Source: Treponema sp. (GTDB taxonomy: Bacteria > Spirochaetota > Spirochaetia > Treponematales > Treponemataceae). Taken from it: 64,000 nucleotides of DNA. This document shows positions 54,068 through 63,278 of the stretch, one piece after another. A program made the position numbers and the translations under genes. The stretch is taken from contig JAEEYO010000072.1 in NCBI GenBank assembly GCA_016288205.1, positions 22,268-86,267 of the forward strand. Direction: 5' to 3'. The first letter of the stretch is position 1. Every line of letters begins with the position of its first letter. The notes under the pieces are model-generated. The model was not told where the DNA came from, searched no databases, and worked only from the letters and a program-made list of their open reading frames with translations.

Positions 54068-56851
54068 CTACTCCTGGTCGCCCGCATCGGAATCAGCAGC
54101 CGTCTCTGCAGTTCCCTGTAAAGCGGCTCTCCTTTCCATCTCGGCTCTTTCGTCAACAAGTGTCTGACCGAGCTTTCTTGCAACCTCGACAAACTCAAAG
54201 ACCTCAAGCTGATCGCCGACCTGCAGATCCTGCCAGTTTTCAATTCCGACACCGCACTCGTAGCCCTGCTTGACTTCCTTCGCGTCTTCCTTAAAGCGCT
54301 TGAGAGAGGCAATCTTTCCGGTATATTTTACAACTCCGTCGCGGATTACGTTTACGCTGCTCGTCTTCTTGATGATACCGTCCGTAACATAACAACCGGC
54401 GATGACTCCGACTTTCGGCACCTTAAAGAGATTGCGGACTTCAACCATACCGGTAATCTCTTCCTTGGTGTCGGGCTGGAGCATACCTTCCATAGCCTGC
54501 GTGATTTCCTCGACGCACTTGTAGATGATATTGTACTTGCGGATTTCGACCTTTTCCTGATCCGCGAGGGCCTTTGCCTTCGGTGTAGGACGGACGTTGA
54601 ATCCGATGATGATTGCATTGTCGTCAGCAGCGGCAAGGGATACGTCGCTTTCGTTGATTGCACCCGCGCTTGAGTGGATGACGGAAAGACGGATATCCTT
54701 TGTGGAGAGCTTTTCCAGAGAAGACTTGAGTGCTTCCGCGGATCCCTGCAAATCTGCCTTGATGATGACCTTGAACTCCTTGATTTCCCTCTGCTCGATT
54801 GTTGTGTAGAGAGTGTCCAGAGAAACTTTCTTGAACGCCTTCGCATCCTCGTATCTCTTGAGCTCCTGTCTCTTTGCGGCAAACGCACGGGCATCCTTTT
54901 CAGTCTCTGTCACCTGGAAGGGATCTCCTGCATTCGGCATACTCTCAATTCCGAGAACCTCAACCGGCATGGAAGGAGTAGCTTCCTTGATTTTGTTTCC
55001 ACGGTCGTCGAACATCGCGCGCACACGTCCTGAGTAGATTCCAGCGACAAAAGGATCGCCTGTCTTCAATGTTCCGCGCTCAATTACCACGGATGCAACA
55101 ACACCGCGTCCCTGGTCAACACGGCTCTCGATCACCTTACCCTCGGCACGGCAATCATACTGCGCCTTAAGCTCAAGCATCTCGGCCTGAATCAGGATTG
55201 CGTCAAGAAGCTCGTCAATTCCCTCGCGCTTCAAAGCAGAGATGTTCACGTACTGTGTGTCACCGCCCCATGCCTCAGGAGTAAGCCCGAGGTCTGAAAG
55301 CTGGGTCATAACGCGGTCTGGATTCGCCTCTGGTTTATCAATCTTGTTGACTGCGACGATAATCGGAACCTTCGCGTCCTTTGCGTGGTTGATTGCCTCA
55401 AGGGTCTGGGGCATCACGCCGTCATCAGCAGCGACTACCAGAACAACGATGTCGGTAATCTGTGCTCCACGCGCGCGCATCATGGTAAATGCTTCGTGAC
55501 CAGGAGTATCAAGGAAGGTAATGACTCCCTTGGGTGTGGAAACCTGGTACGCACCGATTTTCTGAGTGATTCCACCGGCCTCACCTGCAACCACGTTTGT
55601 ATTGCGGATGGCGTCGAGTGTCTTTGTCTTACCGTGGTCAACGTGTCCCATAACCGTAACGATCGGAGGACGCACCTGCTCTTCACCTGCATTTCCCTCG
55701 TCGCTTTCAATGACGGTCTCCTCATAAAGACTGATTCTGTTGACCTTACAATTATATTCGCTCGCGATGATTTCAGCGGTATCTGCATCGATGCTCTGGT
55801 TGATTGTTACCATCATTCCGTTCTGCATCAATTTTCCGATGATTTCACCGGCCTTAAGGTTCATCTTCTTCGCGAGATCGGCAACGGTAACTGTGTCCAT
55901 GATGTCAATCTTTTCAGGGACTGCGCTTGCCGGAGTTACCTCGCTCTTCTTGTTCTTGTAGAGCTCCTCCTCGTCAAAGGCCTGCTCCTGATCCTTGCGG
56001 TTGTAAACCTGCTTCTTGGGCTTGACACCTTTTTTGGTTGGAGTCCTGTTGGTCGCGATTGCGGGTGCGTCACCATAAGTAGGACGTGGGCCTCCGAATC
56101 CGGGTCTTCCACCGTTCTGACCGCCGCCGAAGCCTGGCCTCTGGTTTCCGTTAAATCCGGGTCTTCCGCCGTTCTGTCCGAATCCACCCTGACGACCACC
56201 GTTTCCGAATCCGCCACCCTGTCGCTGTCCGTTCTGACCGAATCCGCCCTGACGATTTCCGTTTCCGAATCCACCGCCCTGTCGCTGTCCGTTCTGACCG
56301 AATCCGCCCTGACGACCACCGTTGCCGCCCTGTCTCTGTCCGCCCTGACCATAACCGTTCTGGCGGTTCAGATATCCTTCGCGTGCCTGTGAGCCGGTGA
56401 ATCCGTCCTTGCGTCCGTAATTGTTATATTTGTTTCGTGGACCGCCGCTCAAATTTCCAGCCTTGACATTAGGCCTTGCACTTGTGAGCTCCAATGTCCT
56501 CGGTCCCTGCTTCTGCGCTCCAGAATCAGAAGGCTTGGAAGTCTTCGCATCGGCATTTTGGGTGGAAGACTGGAGCTTTTCCGGCTTGTCCGTTTTTTCC
56601 GGTTTGTCTGATTTCACAGAAGTCTCAGCCGCCTTTTCAGACACAGGCTTGGATGTGTTCTCATCAGCCTCTTCCGATTTGACAGATGAATCCACGGCTT
56701 TTTTTACCACAACATGTTTTTTAGAATCCTTGGCTCCTGCCTTGGTCTCCTTAGTACCGGGCTTGCGCCTGACTACGAGTTTCTTTTTGGGTGCCTGTGC
56801 GCCCTGAGAATCAGATTTCTGTGTTTCAGCTTTCTTTTCTTCTTCCGCCAT
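54068..56851 (-). CDS. infB: Translation initiation factor IF-2
   Basis: A 927-residue GTPase that places initiator tRNA on the ribosome. The GTPase domain starts near residue 395 with [12 protein letters not shown], followed by DTPGHEAF and NKIDKPEA. The C-terminal half has the usual IF-2 domains. The N-terminal 290 residues are unusual: a Lys/Glu/Ser-rich part, then a Gly/Gln/Asn/Arg repeat region (about 155-270) with units like [23 protein letters not shown] lies upstream of the ATG. It follows nusA by 16 bases. Confidence 0.96.
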   Translation of the reverse strand: MAEEEKKAETQKSDSQGAQAPKKKLVVRRKPGTKETKAGAKDSKKHVVVKKAVDSSVKSEEADENTSKPVSEKAAETSVKSDKPEKTDKPEKLQSSTQNADAKTSKPSDSGAQKQGPRTLELTSARPNVKAGNLSGGPRNKYNNYGRKDGFTGSQAREGYLNRQNGYGQGGQRQGGNGGRQGGFGQNGQRQGGGFGNGNRQGGFGQNGQRQGGGFGNGGRQGGFGQNGGRPGFNGNQRPGFGGGQNGGRPGFGGPRPTYGDAPAIATNRTPTKKGVKPKKQVYNRKDQEQAFDEEELYKNKKSEVTPASAVPEKIDIMDTVTVADLAKKMNLKAGEIIGKLMQNGMMVTINQSIDADTAEIIASEYNCKVNRISLYEETVIESDEGNAGEEQVRPPIVTVMGHVDHGKTKTLDAIRNTNVVAGEAGGITQKIGAYQVSTPKGVITFLDTPGHEAFTMMRARGAQITDIVVLVVAADDGVMPQTLEAINHAKDAKVPIIVAVNKIDKPEANPDRVMTQLSDLGLTPEAWGGDTQYVNISALKREGIDELLDAILIQAEMLELKAQYDCRAEGKVIESRVDQGRGVVASVVIERGTLKTGDPFVAGIYSGRVRAMFDDRGNKIKEATPSMPVEVLGIESMPNAGDPFQVTETEKDARAFAAKRQELKRYEDAKAFKKVSLDTLYTTIEQREIKEFKVIIKADLQGSAEALKSSLEKLSTKDIRLSVIHSSAGAINESDVSLAAADDNAIIIGFNVRPTPKAKALADQEKVEIRKYNIIYKCVEEITQAMEGMLQPDTKEEITGMVEVRNLFKVPKVGVIAGCYVTDGIIKKTSSVNVIRDGVVKYTGKIASLKRFKEDAKEVKQGYECGVGIENWQDLQVGDQLEVFEFVEVARKLGQTLVDERAEMERRAALQGTAETAADSDAGDQE
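56041..56375 (-). repeat. infB: Gly/Gln/Asn/Arg repeat region inside infB
   Basis: Near-identical in-frame units of about 60-63 bases encode repeats of the type [19 protein letters not shown], then degenerate NGGRPGF units. The repeats are in frame and could expand or contract without breaking the gene. Confidence 0.75.
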
Positions 56852-56867
56852 ATAATTTCAATACCTC

Positions 56868-58367
56868 TTACTCAAATGCAAGCTCCGCACCACACTTGGG
56901 ACAAATCCTTGTGTTCAACGAAATTTGCGTACCGCACTCCGGGCATAAGTACTCGACATCCTCATCTTCCCCGGCGCTCTCCTCAACTTCCTCTTCCTCA
57001 TCCTCGAATACAACATACTCGCTGATAATCTTGCTGACAGCCTGAATGTCCTCCTCTGAAAGACCCTCCATCGGCTTAAGCGTACCATCGCTTTCCGCTG
57101 CAACGAAATCCTCAATGTCCTCAATTCCGGCGTTCTTAAGCACTTCGGCGACCCTTGGATCCACATCGGGCAACTGTGCGACCGTAGTGATTTCCTCGTA
57201 CTCCTCGCCGCCATCTTCCGACGCAACCTGTGTCTGTGCATCCTGTGAAGCTGGTGTGGAGAAAAGTGACTCCGCAGCCTTCCAAGAATCTTCCTCTGGA
57301 ATATCCATCTCGGCAGCCTGTGCCTCTGTCTTCACGTCAATAATCCAGTCGCAGAGACGGTTGGCAAGCCTTACGTTCTGTCCCTGCTTTCCGATGGCAA
57401 AGGAGAACTGACTTTCGCTTACGATTGCAAGAGCCTCTTTCTTCTCATTGTTCAAGAGAATGACCTTGCTGACCTCAGCCGGTGAAAGAGCGTTTTTGAT
57501 GAACTGATGCGGATCCTCGTCATAAGGAAGCACGTCAATCTTCTCGCCCTCAAGCTCGCTTGTAACATTCTGAATTCTTGAGCCCTTCATACCGACACAC
57601 GCGCCGACAGGATCCACGTCCGGCTTGTTTGAGTACACAGCAATCTTCGTCTTCTTTCCGGGTTCCCTCGCAATCTTGAAGATGCTGATTGTTCCGTCCG
57701 CAATCTCCGGGACTTCCTGCTCGACAATCTTCTCCACAAACTTCACGTCCGTGCGGCTCAGGACAAGCTGAATGCCTGTGTTTATCGGCTTGATTCCGGT
57801 AACCAGTGCCCTGATGCGGTCTCCCTTCTGATACACCTCGGCAGGACTCTGACCCTTGACGGGAAGGAATCCCTCGACGTTCTGCTTTCCGAGGTCCACG
57901 TAGATATTGTTCTTGTTCTCGCGCTGGTAGTAACCCACGACAATGGTACCGACCTTGCCCGAATATTCCTTTGTAAGACTTTCCTTCAGGCTTTCGTTCA
58001 GCCTTGTATGCGCCCTCTGCTTTCCTGTGTCTACGGCAGTGCGTGCAAAATTCTTCGGATCCACCGGAATGTCAATCTCATCACCAATCTGCACATTGGG
58101 ATCATACTCAACGGCGTCCTCAAGCTCTATCTCGTTGCACTCTGAATATGCCACATCCACGACCATGCGTCTTGAGAAAACCTTAACGCTGCTCAGGTCG
58201 TCACTAATCTGCACGATACAATTGTCCGAAGTGTTGTAGCGGCTCTTGTATGCGGCCTTAATCATATCTTCCACAATCAGCTTTACAGCATCCTCGCTAA
58301 TGCCCTTTTCCTGAGCGACTGCACGGATTGCCTCTGCCATATTGACTGGCTCTGTCTCCTTTGACAT
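56868..58367 (-). CDS. nusA: Transcription termination/antitermination factor NusA with C-terminal zinc ribbon
   Basis: A 499-residue protein that binds RNA polymerase and controls pausing, termination and antitermination. Order: N-terminal domain (1-125), S1 domain (about 135-200), KH1/KH2 (about 205-345), one acidic-repeat/HhH-like domain (about 395-445). An extra zinc ribbon at the end has CPECG (about 476-480) and CPKCG (about 490-494). The zinc ribbon is not part of standard NusA. It follows rimP by 12 bases and precedes infB by 16, the usual rimP-nusA-infB order. Confidence 0.95.
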   Translation of the reverse strand: MSKETEPVNMAEAIRAVAQEKGISEDAVKLIVEDMIKAAYKSRYNTSDNCIVQISDDLSSVKVFSRRMVVDVAYSECNEIELEDAVEYDPNVQIGDEIDIPVDPKNFARTAVDTGKQRAHTRLNESLKESLTKEYSGKVGTIVVGYYQRENKNNIYVDLGKQNVEGFLPVKGQSPAEVYQKGDRIRALVTGIKPINTGIQLVLSRTDVKFVEKIVEQEVPEIADGTISIFKIAREPGKKTKIAVYSNKPDVDPVGACVGMKGSRIQNVTSELEGEKIDVLPYDEDPHQFIKNALSPAEVSKVILLNNEKKEALAIVSESQFSFAIGKQGQNVRLANRLCDWIIDVKTEAQAAEMDIPEEDSWKAAESLFSTPASQDAQTQVASEDGGEEYEEITTVAQLPDVDPRVAEVLKNAGIEDIEDFVAAESDGTLKPMEGLSEEDIQAVSKIISEYVVFEDEEEEVEESAGEDEDVEYLCPECGTQISLNTRICPKCGAELAFE

Positions 58368-58379
58368 AGCAAGCCCCCT

Positions 58380-58847
58380 TTACAAATGAATGAATTTTGC
58401 TTTTGCGATATTTTCGTAGGAAACGGAAACTTCACTTCCGTCCTCTTTCAACAATGTAACCTGATTAGTATCTGAGGATTTAATCTTCCCCGGCACCCAG
58501 TCACTTACGGTCTTGTCCCACACGCGGATTTCACGCCCCACAAAAAATGCGAACTCGGCTGCGTTCTTGATGTTTCTTTCCAGACCCGGAGAACAAACTT
58601 CCATGTAAACATTGTCCTCGTCAACTTTCAGAAGAGAAATCAGCACGGGCTGAACGGCATGATGGACTTTTGAGCAATCCGAAACCCCAATATCCTTCGT
58701 TGGATCCTTCGACGCTATGACGACCGTAATATGCACAGCCCCTTTCTGAGGGACCACCTGCAGCTCTACCAGCGTAAAACCAATGCCGTCAATTACAGCG
58801 GCACAATCCTTGAAATAAGGAACAGTATCAGTCGAAATATAATTCAA
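58380..58847 (-). CDS. rimP: Ribosome maturation factor RimP, TTG start
   Basis: A 155-residue 30S assembly factor. Marks: GFTLVELQVVPQKGAVHITVVI near the N-terminus and VCSPGLERNIKNAAEFAFFVGREI (about 85-108), which is the RimP signature SPGLxRxL. The open frame runs upstream to an ATG at 58910, but those bases form an intrinsic terminator. TTG at 58847, with AGGGG 7 bases upstream, is the better start (TTG at 58850 is an alternative). It is the first gene of the rimP-nusA-infB-rbfA-truB string. Confidence 0.88.
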   Translation of the reverse strand: MNYISTDTVPYFKDCAAVIDGIGFTLVELQVVPQKGAVHITVVIASKDPTKDIGVSDCSKVHHAVQPVLISLLKVDEDNVYMEVCSPGLERNIKNAAEFAFFVGREIRVWDKTVSDWVPGKIKSSDTNQVTLLKEDGSEVSVSYENIAKAKFIHL

Positions 58848-58858
58848 CAATAAACCCC

Positions 58859-58874
58859 TGCGGAAGATTCCGCA
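58859..58874 (-). promoter_or_regulatory. Palindromic hairpin abutting the rimP Shine-Dalgarno
   Basis: TGCGGAAGATTCCGCA is a perfect 7-bp stem with a 2-base centre (an RNA hairpin would open two more pairs). Its 3' foot on the minus strand touches the AGGGG used by rimP, so it could modulate translation. Confidence 0.45.
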
Positions 58875-58881
58875 CCCTAAT

Positions 58882-58908
58882 AAAAAAGGAGCCTTTTTTT
58901 GTGGCTCC
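58882..58908 (-). terminator. Attenuator-type terminator before rimP-nusA-infB
   Basis: Minus strand GGAGCC (58908-58903), loop ACAAAAAAA, GGCTCC (58893-58888), then a run of six T (58887-58882). It lies downstream of the operon promoter and upstream of the rimP start, so the operon must read through it. Confidence 0.8.
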
Positions 58909-58937
58909 ATCTTAAAAAGTATTAAAATGTTACATGA

Positions 58938-58966
58938 ATACTACAGCATTTACGATTTTATGTCAA
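58938..58966 (-). promoter_or_regulatory. Promoter of the rimP-nusA-infB operon
   Basis: Minus strand TTGACA (58966-58961), 17 bases, TAGTAT (58943-58938). The predicted start is near 58931, 23 bases before the terminator hairpin. Confidence 0.65.
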
Positions 58967-59118
58967 TGAGTTTTATAAAAAAAACGTCATTAAAAAACAA
59001 GTTTTGAAAGCTTTCAATTTGCCTATAGCATTTTATTCAAAGCCATGATATAATTATTGCAAGCAATTTTATGCCATAGCCGCACAGAATTGCAAATCGA
59101 ATGAAGGGGACAAAATAT

Positions 59119-60900
59119 ATGGAAGAAAATGAGATTCTTGCACGCGCAAGGCAGTACATCGCCGAGGAAAAGGATGAGGCTTTCAGAAAGGAAGTCGAGG
59201 AACTCGTGGCGAAAAAAGACATGGCAGAGCTTGAGGACCGCTTTTACAGAAGCCTGGAATTCGGTACCGGAGGACTCCGCGGAGTGATGGGAGGCGGAAC
59301 AAACCGCATGAACACGCTCAACGTCTCCAAGGCAACACAGGGACTCGCCACATACATCATCAAGGCATTCCCGAAAGAGGCAAAGGCAGGAACCCTGAGC
59401 GCATGTATCGCTTATGACAGCCGCCGCAACCATGACAAATTCTCCGACATAACCGCACGCGTTTTAGCAGCGAACGGAATCAAGGCATATCTTTTCACCG
59501 GAATGAGACCTACTCCTGAGCTGAGCTTCGCAATCCGCACTTTGGGAGCAAAAACCGGTGTCGTAGTCACAGCAAGCCACAATCCCCCGAAATACAACGG
59601 ATACAAGGCATACTGGTCAGACGGAGCCCAGGTGGTTGAGCCGCATGACACAGGAATCATCGACGAGGTTAACGCCGTAAAGGAAGTGAAGCTCATCAGC
59701 CGCGAGGAAGGAATCAAGACCGGAAAAATCGTCCTGATTGACAAGGAGATTGACGATAAATTCCAGGCCATGATTAAATCCAATCTCTACAGGCCGGACC
59801 TGATCAAGGAAAAGGCATCCTCAGTAAAGGTTGTCTACACTCCTCTTCACGGAACAGGAGCCATGCACGTTGAAAAGGTCCTTGGTGATTTGGGACTCAA
59901 CGTGATTACAGTACCCGAGCAGAGAGAAGGAAACGGAGACTTCCCGACAGTTGAAAAGCCGAACCCGGAGGAAGCGCCCGCACTCAAGATGGCCGTGGAG
60001 CTTGCAAAGAAGGAAAAGGCTGATGTCGTAATGGCAACCGACCCCGACGCAGACAGATTCGGAACAGCATTCCCTGGAAAGAACGGAGAGTATGTCCTTG
60101 TCTCTGGAAACCAGATGGGTGCCCTCCTCGCAGATTACGTCCTCCTTTCAAAGAAGGAACTCGGAAAGATGCCCGCTAATCCAGTGCTCATCCGCTCAAT
60201 TGTCACAAGCCCATTCGTGGATGCCATCGCAAAGAACTACGGCGTGGAGCTTGAGGAAGTACTTACAGGATTCAAGTGGATTGCATTCGCCGAGGGTGAG
60301 TACGAGAAGACTGGAAAGAAGCATTATGCGTTCGGTCTTGAGGAAAGCTACGGATACCTGGTTGAGACTGAGGTACGCGACAAGGACGGTGTTTCAGCCG
60401 CCGCAATGTGCGCAGAGATGACGCTCTACTGGGCAAGCAAGGGAAAGAGCCTGCTTGAGAGACTTAACGACATGTACAAGAAATACGGATACTTCGAGGA
60501 CCGCTCAATCAGCAAGTACTTCGAGGGAATCTCAGGACCCGCAATCATGGGCGGAATCATGACCAAGCTCCGCAACGAAGGACTCAAGACCCTTGGCGGA
60601 AAGAAGGTTCTCAAAATCCGTGACGTGGAGCAGAGCGTTGAGTTCAGCCCGGACGCACCAGAGAAAAAGACTCCGTACAATCTTCCGAAGAGCAACGTGC
60701 TTCAGTTCTTCCTTGAGGGAGGAACCATAATCAGCGCGAGACCTTCTGGAACCGAGCCGAAAATCAAGTTCTACATCAACAGCGTCGTTCCGGTAGCGGC
60801 TGAGACTGACGATGCATTGAACGCGGCAAGAAAAGAAGCCGGTGAGCTCTGCGACAAGATTTCAAGCGAAATTAAGGCAATCCTTGATGCAGCCAAATAA
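59119..60900 (+). CDS. Phosphohexomutase (phosphoglucomutase/phosphomannomutase type)
   Basis: A 593-residue alpha-D-phosphohexomutase moving phosphate between C1 and C6 of hexoses. Motifs: GTGGLRGVMGGG (about 50), active-site TASHNPPKYNGYKAYW (phosphoserine about 152), metal loop DPDADRFG (about 308-315), sugar loop GLEESYGY and phosphate loop RPSGTEPKIKFY. Length fits the PgcA-type enzymes of Firmicutes and spirochaetes, which mostly act on glucose phosphate. AGGGGAC lies upstream of 59119; an in-frame ATG at 59101 is possible but overlaps the Shine-Dalgarno. The next gene starts inside its last codons. Confidence 0.93.
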   Translation: MEENEILARARQYIAEEKDEAFRKEVEELVAKKDMAELEDRFYRSLEFGTGGLRGVMGGGTNRMNTLNVSKATQGLATYIIKAFPKEAKAGTLSACIAYDSRRNHDKFSDITARVLAANGIKAYLFTGMRPTPELSFAIRTLGAKTGVVVTASHNPPKYNGYKAYWSDGAQVVEPHDTGIIDEVNAVKEVKLISREEGIKTGKIVLIDKEIDDKFQAMIKSNLYRPDLIKEKASSVKVVYTPLHGTGAMHVEKVLGDLGLNVITVPEQREGNGDFPTVEKPNPEEAPALKMAVELAKKEKADVVMATDPDADRFGTAFPGKNGEYVLVSGNQMGALLADYVLLSKKELGKMPANPVLIRSIVTSPFVDAIAKNYGVELEEVLTGFKWIAFAEGEYEKTGKKHYAFGLEESYGYLVETEVRDKDGVSAAAMCAEMTLYWASKGKSLLERLNDMYKKYGYFEDRSISKYFEGISGPAIMGGIMTKLRNEGLKTLGGKKVLKIRDVEQSVEFSPDAPEKKTPYNLPKSNVLQFFLEGGTIISARPSGTEPKIKFYINSVVPVAAETDDALNAARKEAGELCDKISSEIKAILDAAK

Positions 60901-61567
60901 TACGACGAGCAAGCCAAAAGGCAAAATGTTCACGGACTACGAGCATCTGGCGAAACTGTTCTACAGCGGAACCACGTTCGTAGCCTTTGACACAGAGACC
61001 ACGGGTTTGGACTGCGGCAGGGACTACATGACGGAAATCGGAGCGGTGAAATTCAACAGCAAGGGTGAGATCGCAAGATTTGACCAGCTCATAAAACCAC
61101 CGGTTCCGATTCCACGCTTCCTCGAGGAACTCACTCACATCACGAATGAAATGGTGGCGGACTGTCCTTGTGCCTCAAAGGTGCTGCAGGATTTTCTTCT
61201 CTTCCTAAACGGAAAGGAAACCGTGCTCATTGCCCACAACGCCCAGTTCGACCTTGGTTTTCTGAACATGGAGATGATCCGCATGGGTCTCCCCGCCGTA
61301 CCGAACATAACGATTGACTCACTTCCCCTTGCCCGCTGGGTATATCCTGAGTTCAGGCAGGAGTCGGAAAAGGGGCAGTACAAGCTTCAAACTCTCGCGA
61401 AAAGATTCAACGTGGAGGTTCTCTCCGCCCACAGAGCAGATGACGACGCAAGGGTTCTCATGGAAATCTTCCATAGAATACTAAAGGATTCCATCCCCCG
61501 GCAAAAGGACTTCGACGAAAGCATGATTGGAAAAATGGAGCAGCCTGTCCAGCTGGAACTTTTTTAA
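60887..61567 (+). CDS. DEDDh 3'-5' exonuclease (DnaQ/PolC-epsilon-like)
   Basis: A 226-residue exonuclease with all three Exo motifs: FDTETTGLD (about 35-43), HNAQFDLGFLN (about 116-126) and HRADDDARVL (about 185-194, DEDDh type with His). It resembles the proofreading subunit of DNA polymerase III, or a stand-alone DnaQ-like nuclease. The polymerase context is not present here. The start at 60887 overlaps the mutase stop; a second in-frame ATG at 60926 has a clear AAAGG upstream and may be the true start. Confidence 0.85.
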   Translation: MQPNNTTSKPKGKMFTDYEHLAKLFYSGTTFVAFDTETTGLDCGRDYMTEIGAVKFNSKGEIARFDQLIKPPVPIPRFLEELTHITNEMVADCPCASKVLQDFLLFLNGKETVLIAHNAQFDLGFLNMEMIRMGLPAVPNITIDSLPLARWVYPEFRQESEKGQYKLQTLAKRFNVEVLSAHRADDDARVLMEIFHRILKDSIPRQKDFDESMIGKMEQPVQLELF

Positions 61568-61594
61568 CTTCCTCACGAGCCAAGGAGACTCAAA

Positions 61595-62257
61595 ATGATT
61601 ACGAGAAAAATAAAACTCACATTCGCCGTCATGGTGCTGATTTTATGTCCCGCGATGATTTTCGCAGGCGCAGGAAAAAAAGACAAGACTCTGATTGATC
61701 AGGGCCTGAAGCTCACTTCCCTCATAAAGGAAAAGGCCGGGAGCAAGGAATACATCGCCATGTTTTTCGGCCCGCAAAGTCAGCTTACGGAATTTCTCCC
61801 GGATCTTACATCGGCTGACTACACAACCCCTTCCTCCGTGCATTGTCTGAGCGGAGATTTCACGCAGATTTCCACCCTGCTTATGTCCGAAGTGCAGGAA
61901 GCGGATTTTTCAAGCATTTCTGAAATCATGGGCAAGGACATTTCCCAAAGAATACTTTCCGTCATCCCGAATATGTGGAACTCAATGAGCTCAGGTCCCT
62001 CTGGAATTGCGATGGCAAACGTTCTCTCATCTTCTTCGGTCTTCGTCTGCAATGATCTCAAAGAGGACTGCATGTACATTTTCTCCTTCGGCGAGGCATA
62101 TCCCGTGGCGGTAAGCTTTCTGTGCGGTGAGGACGGAGCCGTTTTTGCAAAGGCGAGTCTTGTACTCGACGAGGATTTCATGTCCTCCCTTGAAGAGATG
62201 CTTTCCGAAATTTCCCCCGAATCCGGCATAAAAATGAAACTGGAGAAAATTAGGTAA
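61595..62257 (+). CDS. Secreted protein, function unknown
   Basis: A 220-residue protein with signal peptide (ITRKIKLTFAVMVLILCPAMIFAGAG). The mature part is alpha/beta mixed with no recognised motif and one pair of cysteines (SVFVCNDLKEDC). CAAGGAG lies about 8 bases before the ATG. It is probably co-transcribed with the exonuclease 27 bases upstream. It is the last gene with composition like the rest of the window before the AT-rich end region. Confidence 0.65.
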   Translation: MITRKIKLTFAVMVLILCPAMIFAGAGKKDKTLIDQGLKLTSLIKEKAGSKEYIAMFFGPQSQLTEFLPDLTSADYTTPSSVHCLSGDFTQISTLLMSEVQEADFSSISEIMGKDISQRILSVIPNMWNSMSSGPSGIAMANVLSSSSVFVCNDLKEDCMYIFSFGEAYPVAVSFLCGEDGAVFAKASLVLDEDFMSSLEEMLSEISPESGIKMKLEKIR

Positions 62258-62277
62258 AGACGCAATAAGATATCAAA

Positions 62278-62315
62278 ACAAAAATTTACGCTGGATATGG
62301 GGAGATTTTGTTATG
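62278..62315 (+). other. Possible left boundary of an integron-like insertion
   Basis: An inverted repeat (AACAAAAAT near 62278 with ATTTTGTT at 62303-62310) ends in GTTATG (62310-62315). The following bases resemble those after GTTATG at 63909-63914 (both run into a GAC-CGCC-ACTGG-GCG hairpin). It might be the old recombination point at the left edge of the cassette region. Weak on its own. Confidence 0.3.
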
Positions 62316-63133
62316 TGGACGCCCGCACTGGGGCGCTGGTGAAAAAAGTGAACTGCTTGAATACAAAGAAAAGAATATTTCATTTTTATGCAATCTCATT
62401 TTTACTACTGCTACTTGGCGCAATTATTTGGACAATAAGTATTGCAAAATTAGAGCCAGACATAACCGTTTCGTATTTATTCAAGAAAAACATCGTCTTG
62501 AATCTCCTTGTTTGCCTGTTTTTCGCAAGTTGCAAAAAAGTGGGCGTCTTTGCGTTTATTGCTTTGTTTGCGCTATCTTCGTTTTTCCTCGCCTTTCCGA
62601 TTGCTCGCTCCATAGAAAAGAAAAAAGTCTTTCCGTACAATCTCATTTTTATCATTTTTCTCGGCGCATACTTTTTTTACAGCTCTGCGTTTTTTTTGTT
62701 ATCTGGCGACATCATCGAAACACTCAAAAAAGATTATTCAAAGATTGAACGTTTCGAGTTCTTTTGGCACGAAGAAAGCAAAAATAATTATTCCTTTGCT
62801 CTTTCCCCGTCGAACGAGATTCACGTCGTCTCATACGAGGGCAAATCCTTGAGTGATGACGACAAACTTGCTCTGGTCAACGGGCAAACGATAATCGACG
62901 CAATCAATAAGTTTTATAACGACACAAAAACATATCCAGACACATTGGAGCAGCTCGTTCCTGCATATTTGGAGGAAGTTCCAAGCACCGAATACACAGG
63001 AATTTGGACAAGCGGCAAGTTCCGCTATGCCAAAGACGAAGAAAACCGCTATTACACTTTGAAGTTCTACGGCTTTTTTGAAAAATGGTACTGGAACAAC
63101 AACAAAAAATTCTGGGAATTCGAGCAAGATTAA
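62297..63133 (+). CDS. Membrane protein with pseudopilin-G-like C-terminal segment
   Basis: A 278-residue protein with four hydrophobic segments (about 29-48, 61-75, 77-99, 110-131) and a soluble C-terminal half. Residues about 190-225 (NGQTIIDAINKFYNDTKTYPDTLEQLVPAYLEEVP, split by reading) resemble the C-terminal part of type II secretion protein G, a pattern also used in unrelated membrane proteins. The gene is AT-rich compared with its left neighbours. The start is unsure: ATG 62297 has no Shine-Dalgarno, while GTG 62339 has GGGGC 5 bases upstream. Function unknown. Confidence 0.65.
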   Translation: MGRFCYVDARTGALVKKVNCLNTKKRIFHFYAISFLLLLLGAIIWTISIAKLEPDITVSYLFKKNIVLNLLVCLFFASCKKVGVFAFIALFALSSFFLAFPIARSIEKKKVFPYNLIFIIFLGAYFFYSSAFFLLSGDIIETLKKDYSKIERFEFFWHEESKNNYSFALSPSNEIHVVSYEGKSLSDDDKLALVNGQTIIDAINKFYNDTKTYPDTLEQLVPAYLEEVPSTEYTGIWTSGKFRYAKDEENRYYTLKFYGFFEKWYWNNNKKFWEFEQD

Positions 63134-63135
63134 CA

Positions 63136-63176
63136 TTTTGACAGTTCAGAATCTTTGATAGTACCACATGTCAAAA
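63136..63176. repeat. Inverted repeat after the membrane protein gene
   Basis: TTTTGACA (63136-63143) with TGTCAAAA (63169-63176), 8 bp, spacer 25 bases. Role unknown. Confidence 0.4.
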
Positions 63177-63192
63177 CTTCAAAAATGTATTT

Positions 63193-63214
63193 TGCGGTTA
63201 ATCCGCATTTTTTT
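63193..63214 (+). terminator. Intrinsic terminator before mazEF
   Basis: TGCGG (63193-63197) with CCGCA (63203-63207), loop TTAAT, then seven T. Confidence 0.7.
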
Positions 63215-63229
63215 ATATCAAAATTTTGC

Positions 63230-63258
63230 TTGACATTGGAATATACATTGTATATACT
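63230..63258 (+). promoter_or_regulatory. mazEF promoter with palindromic operator
   Basis: TTGACA (63230-63235), 17 bases, TATACT (63253-63258). The perfect palindrome ATATACA-T-TGTATAT (63241-63255) fills the spacer and overlaps the -10, a typical place for autorepression by a MazE-MazF complex. Confidence 0.75.
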
Positions 63259-63278
63259 TAAAACAATGGAGGTTCATC

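Noticed and set aside
55385..56392. Plus-strand frame of 335 codons
   Set aside because: It is the antisense of infB, and its Ser/Leu/Thr-rich pattern comes from the Gly/Gln repeats and the GTPase codons.
58848..58910. ATG start for rimP at 58910
   Set aside because: The frame between 58910 and 58850 is an intrinsic terminator and a palindrome, and the encoded residues are not RimP-like.
63134..63229. Second attC site before mazE
   Set aside because: The TTTTGACA repeat and the TGCGG hairpin lack the TAACAA/TTGTTA arms, the extrahelical bases and the nested build. They look like a plain repeat and a terminator.
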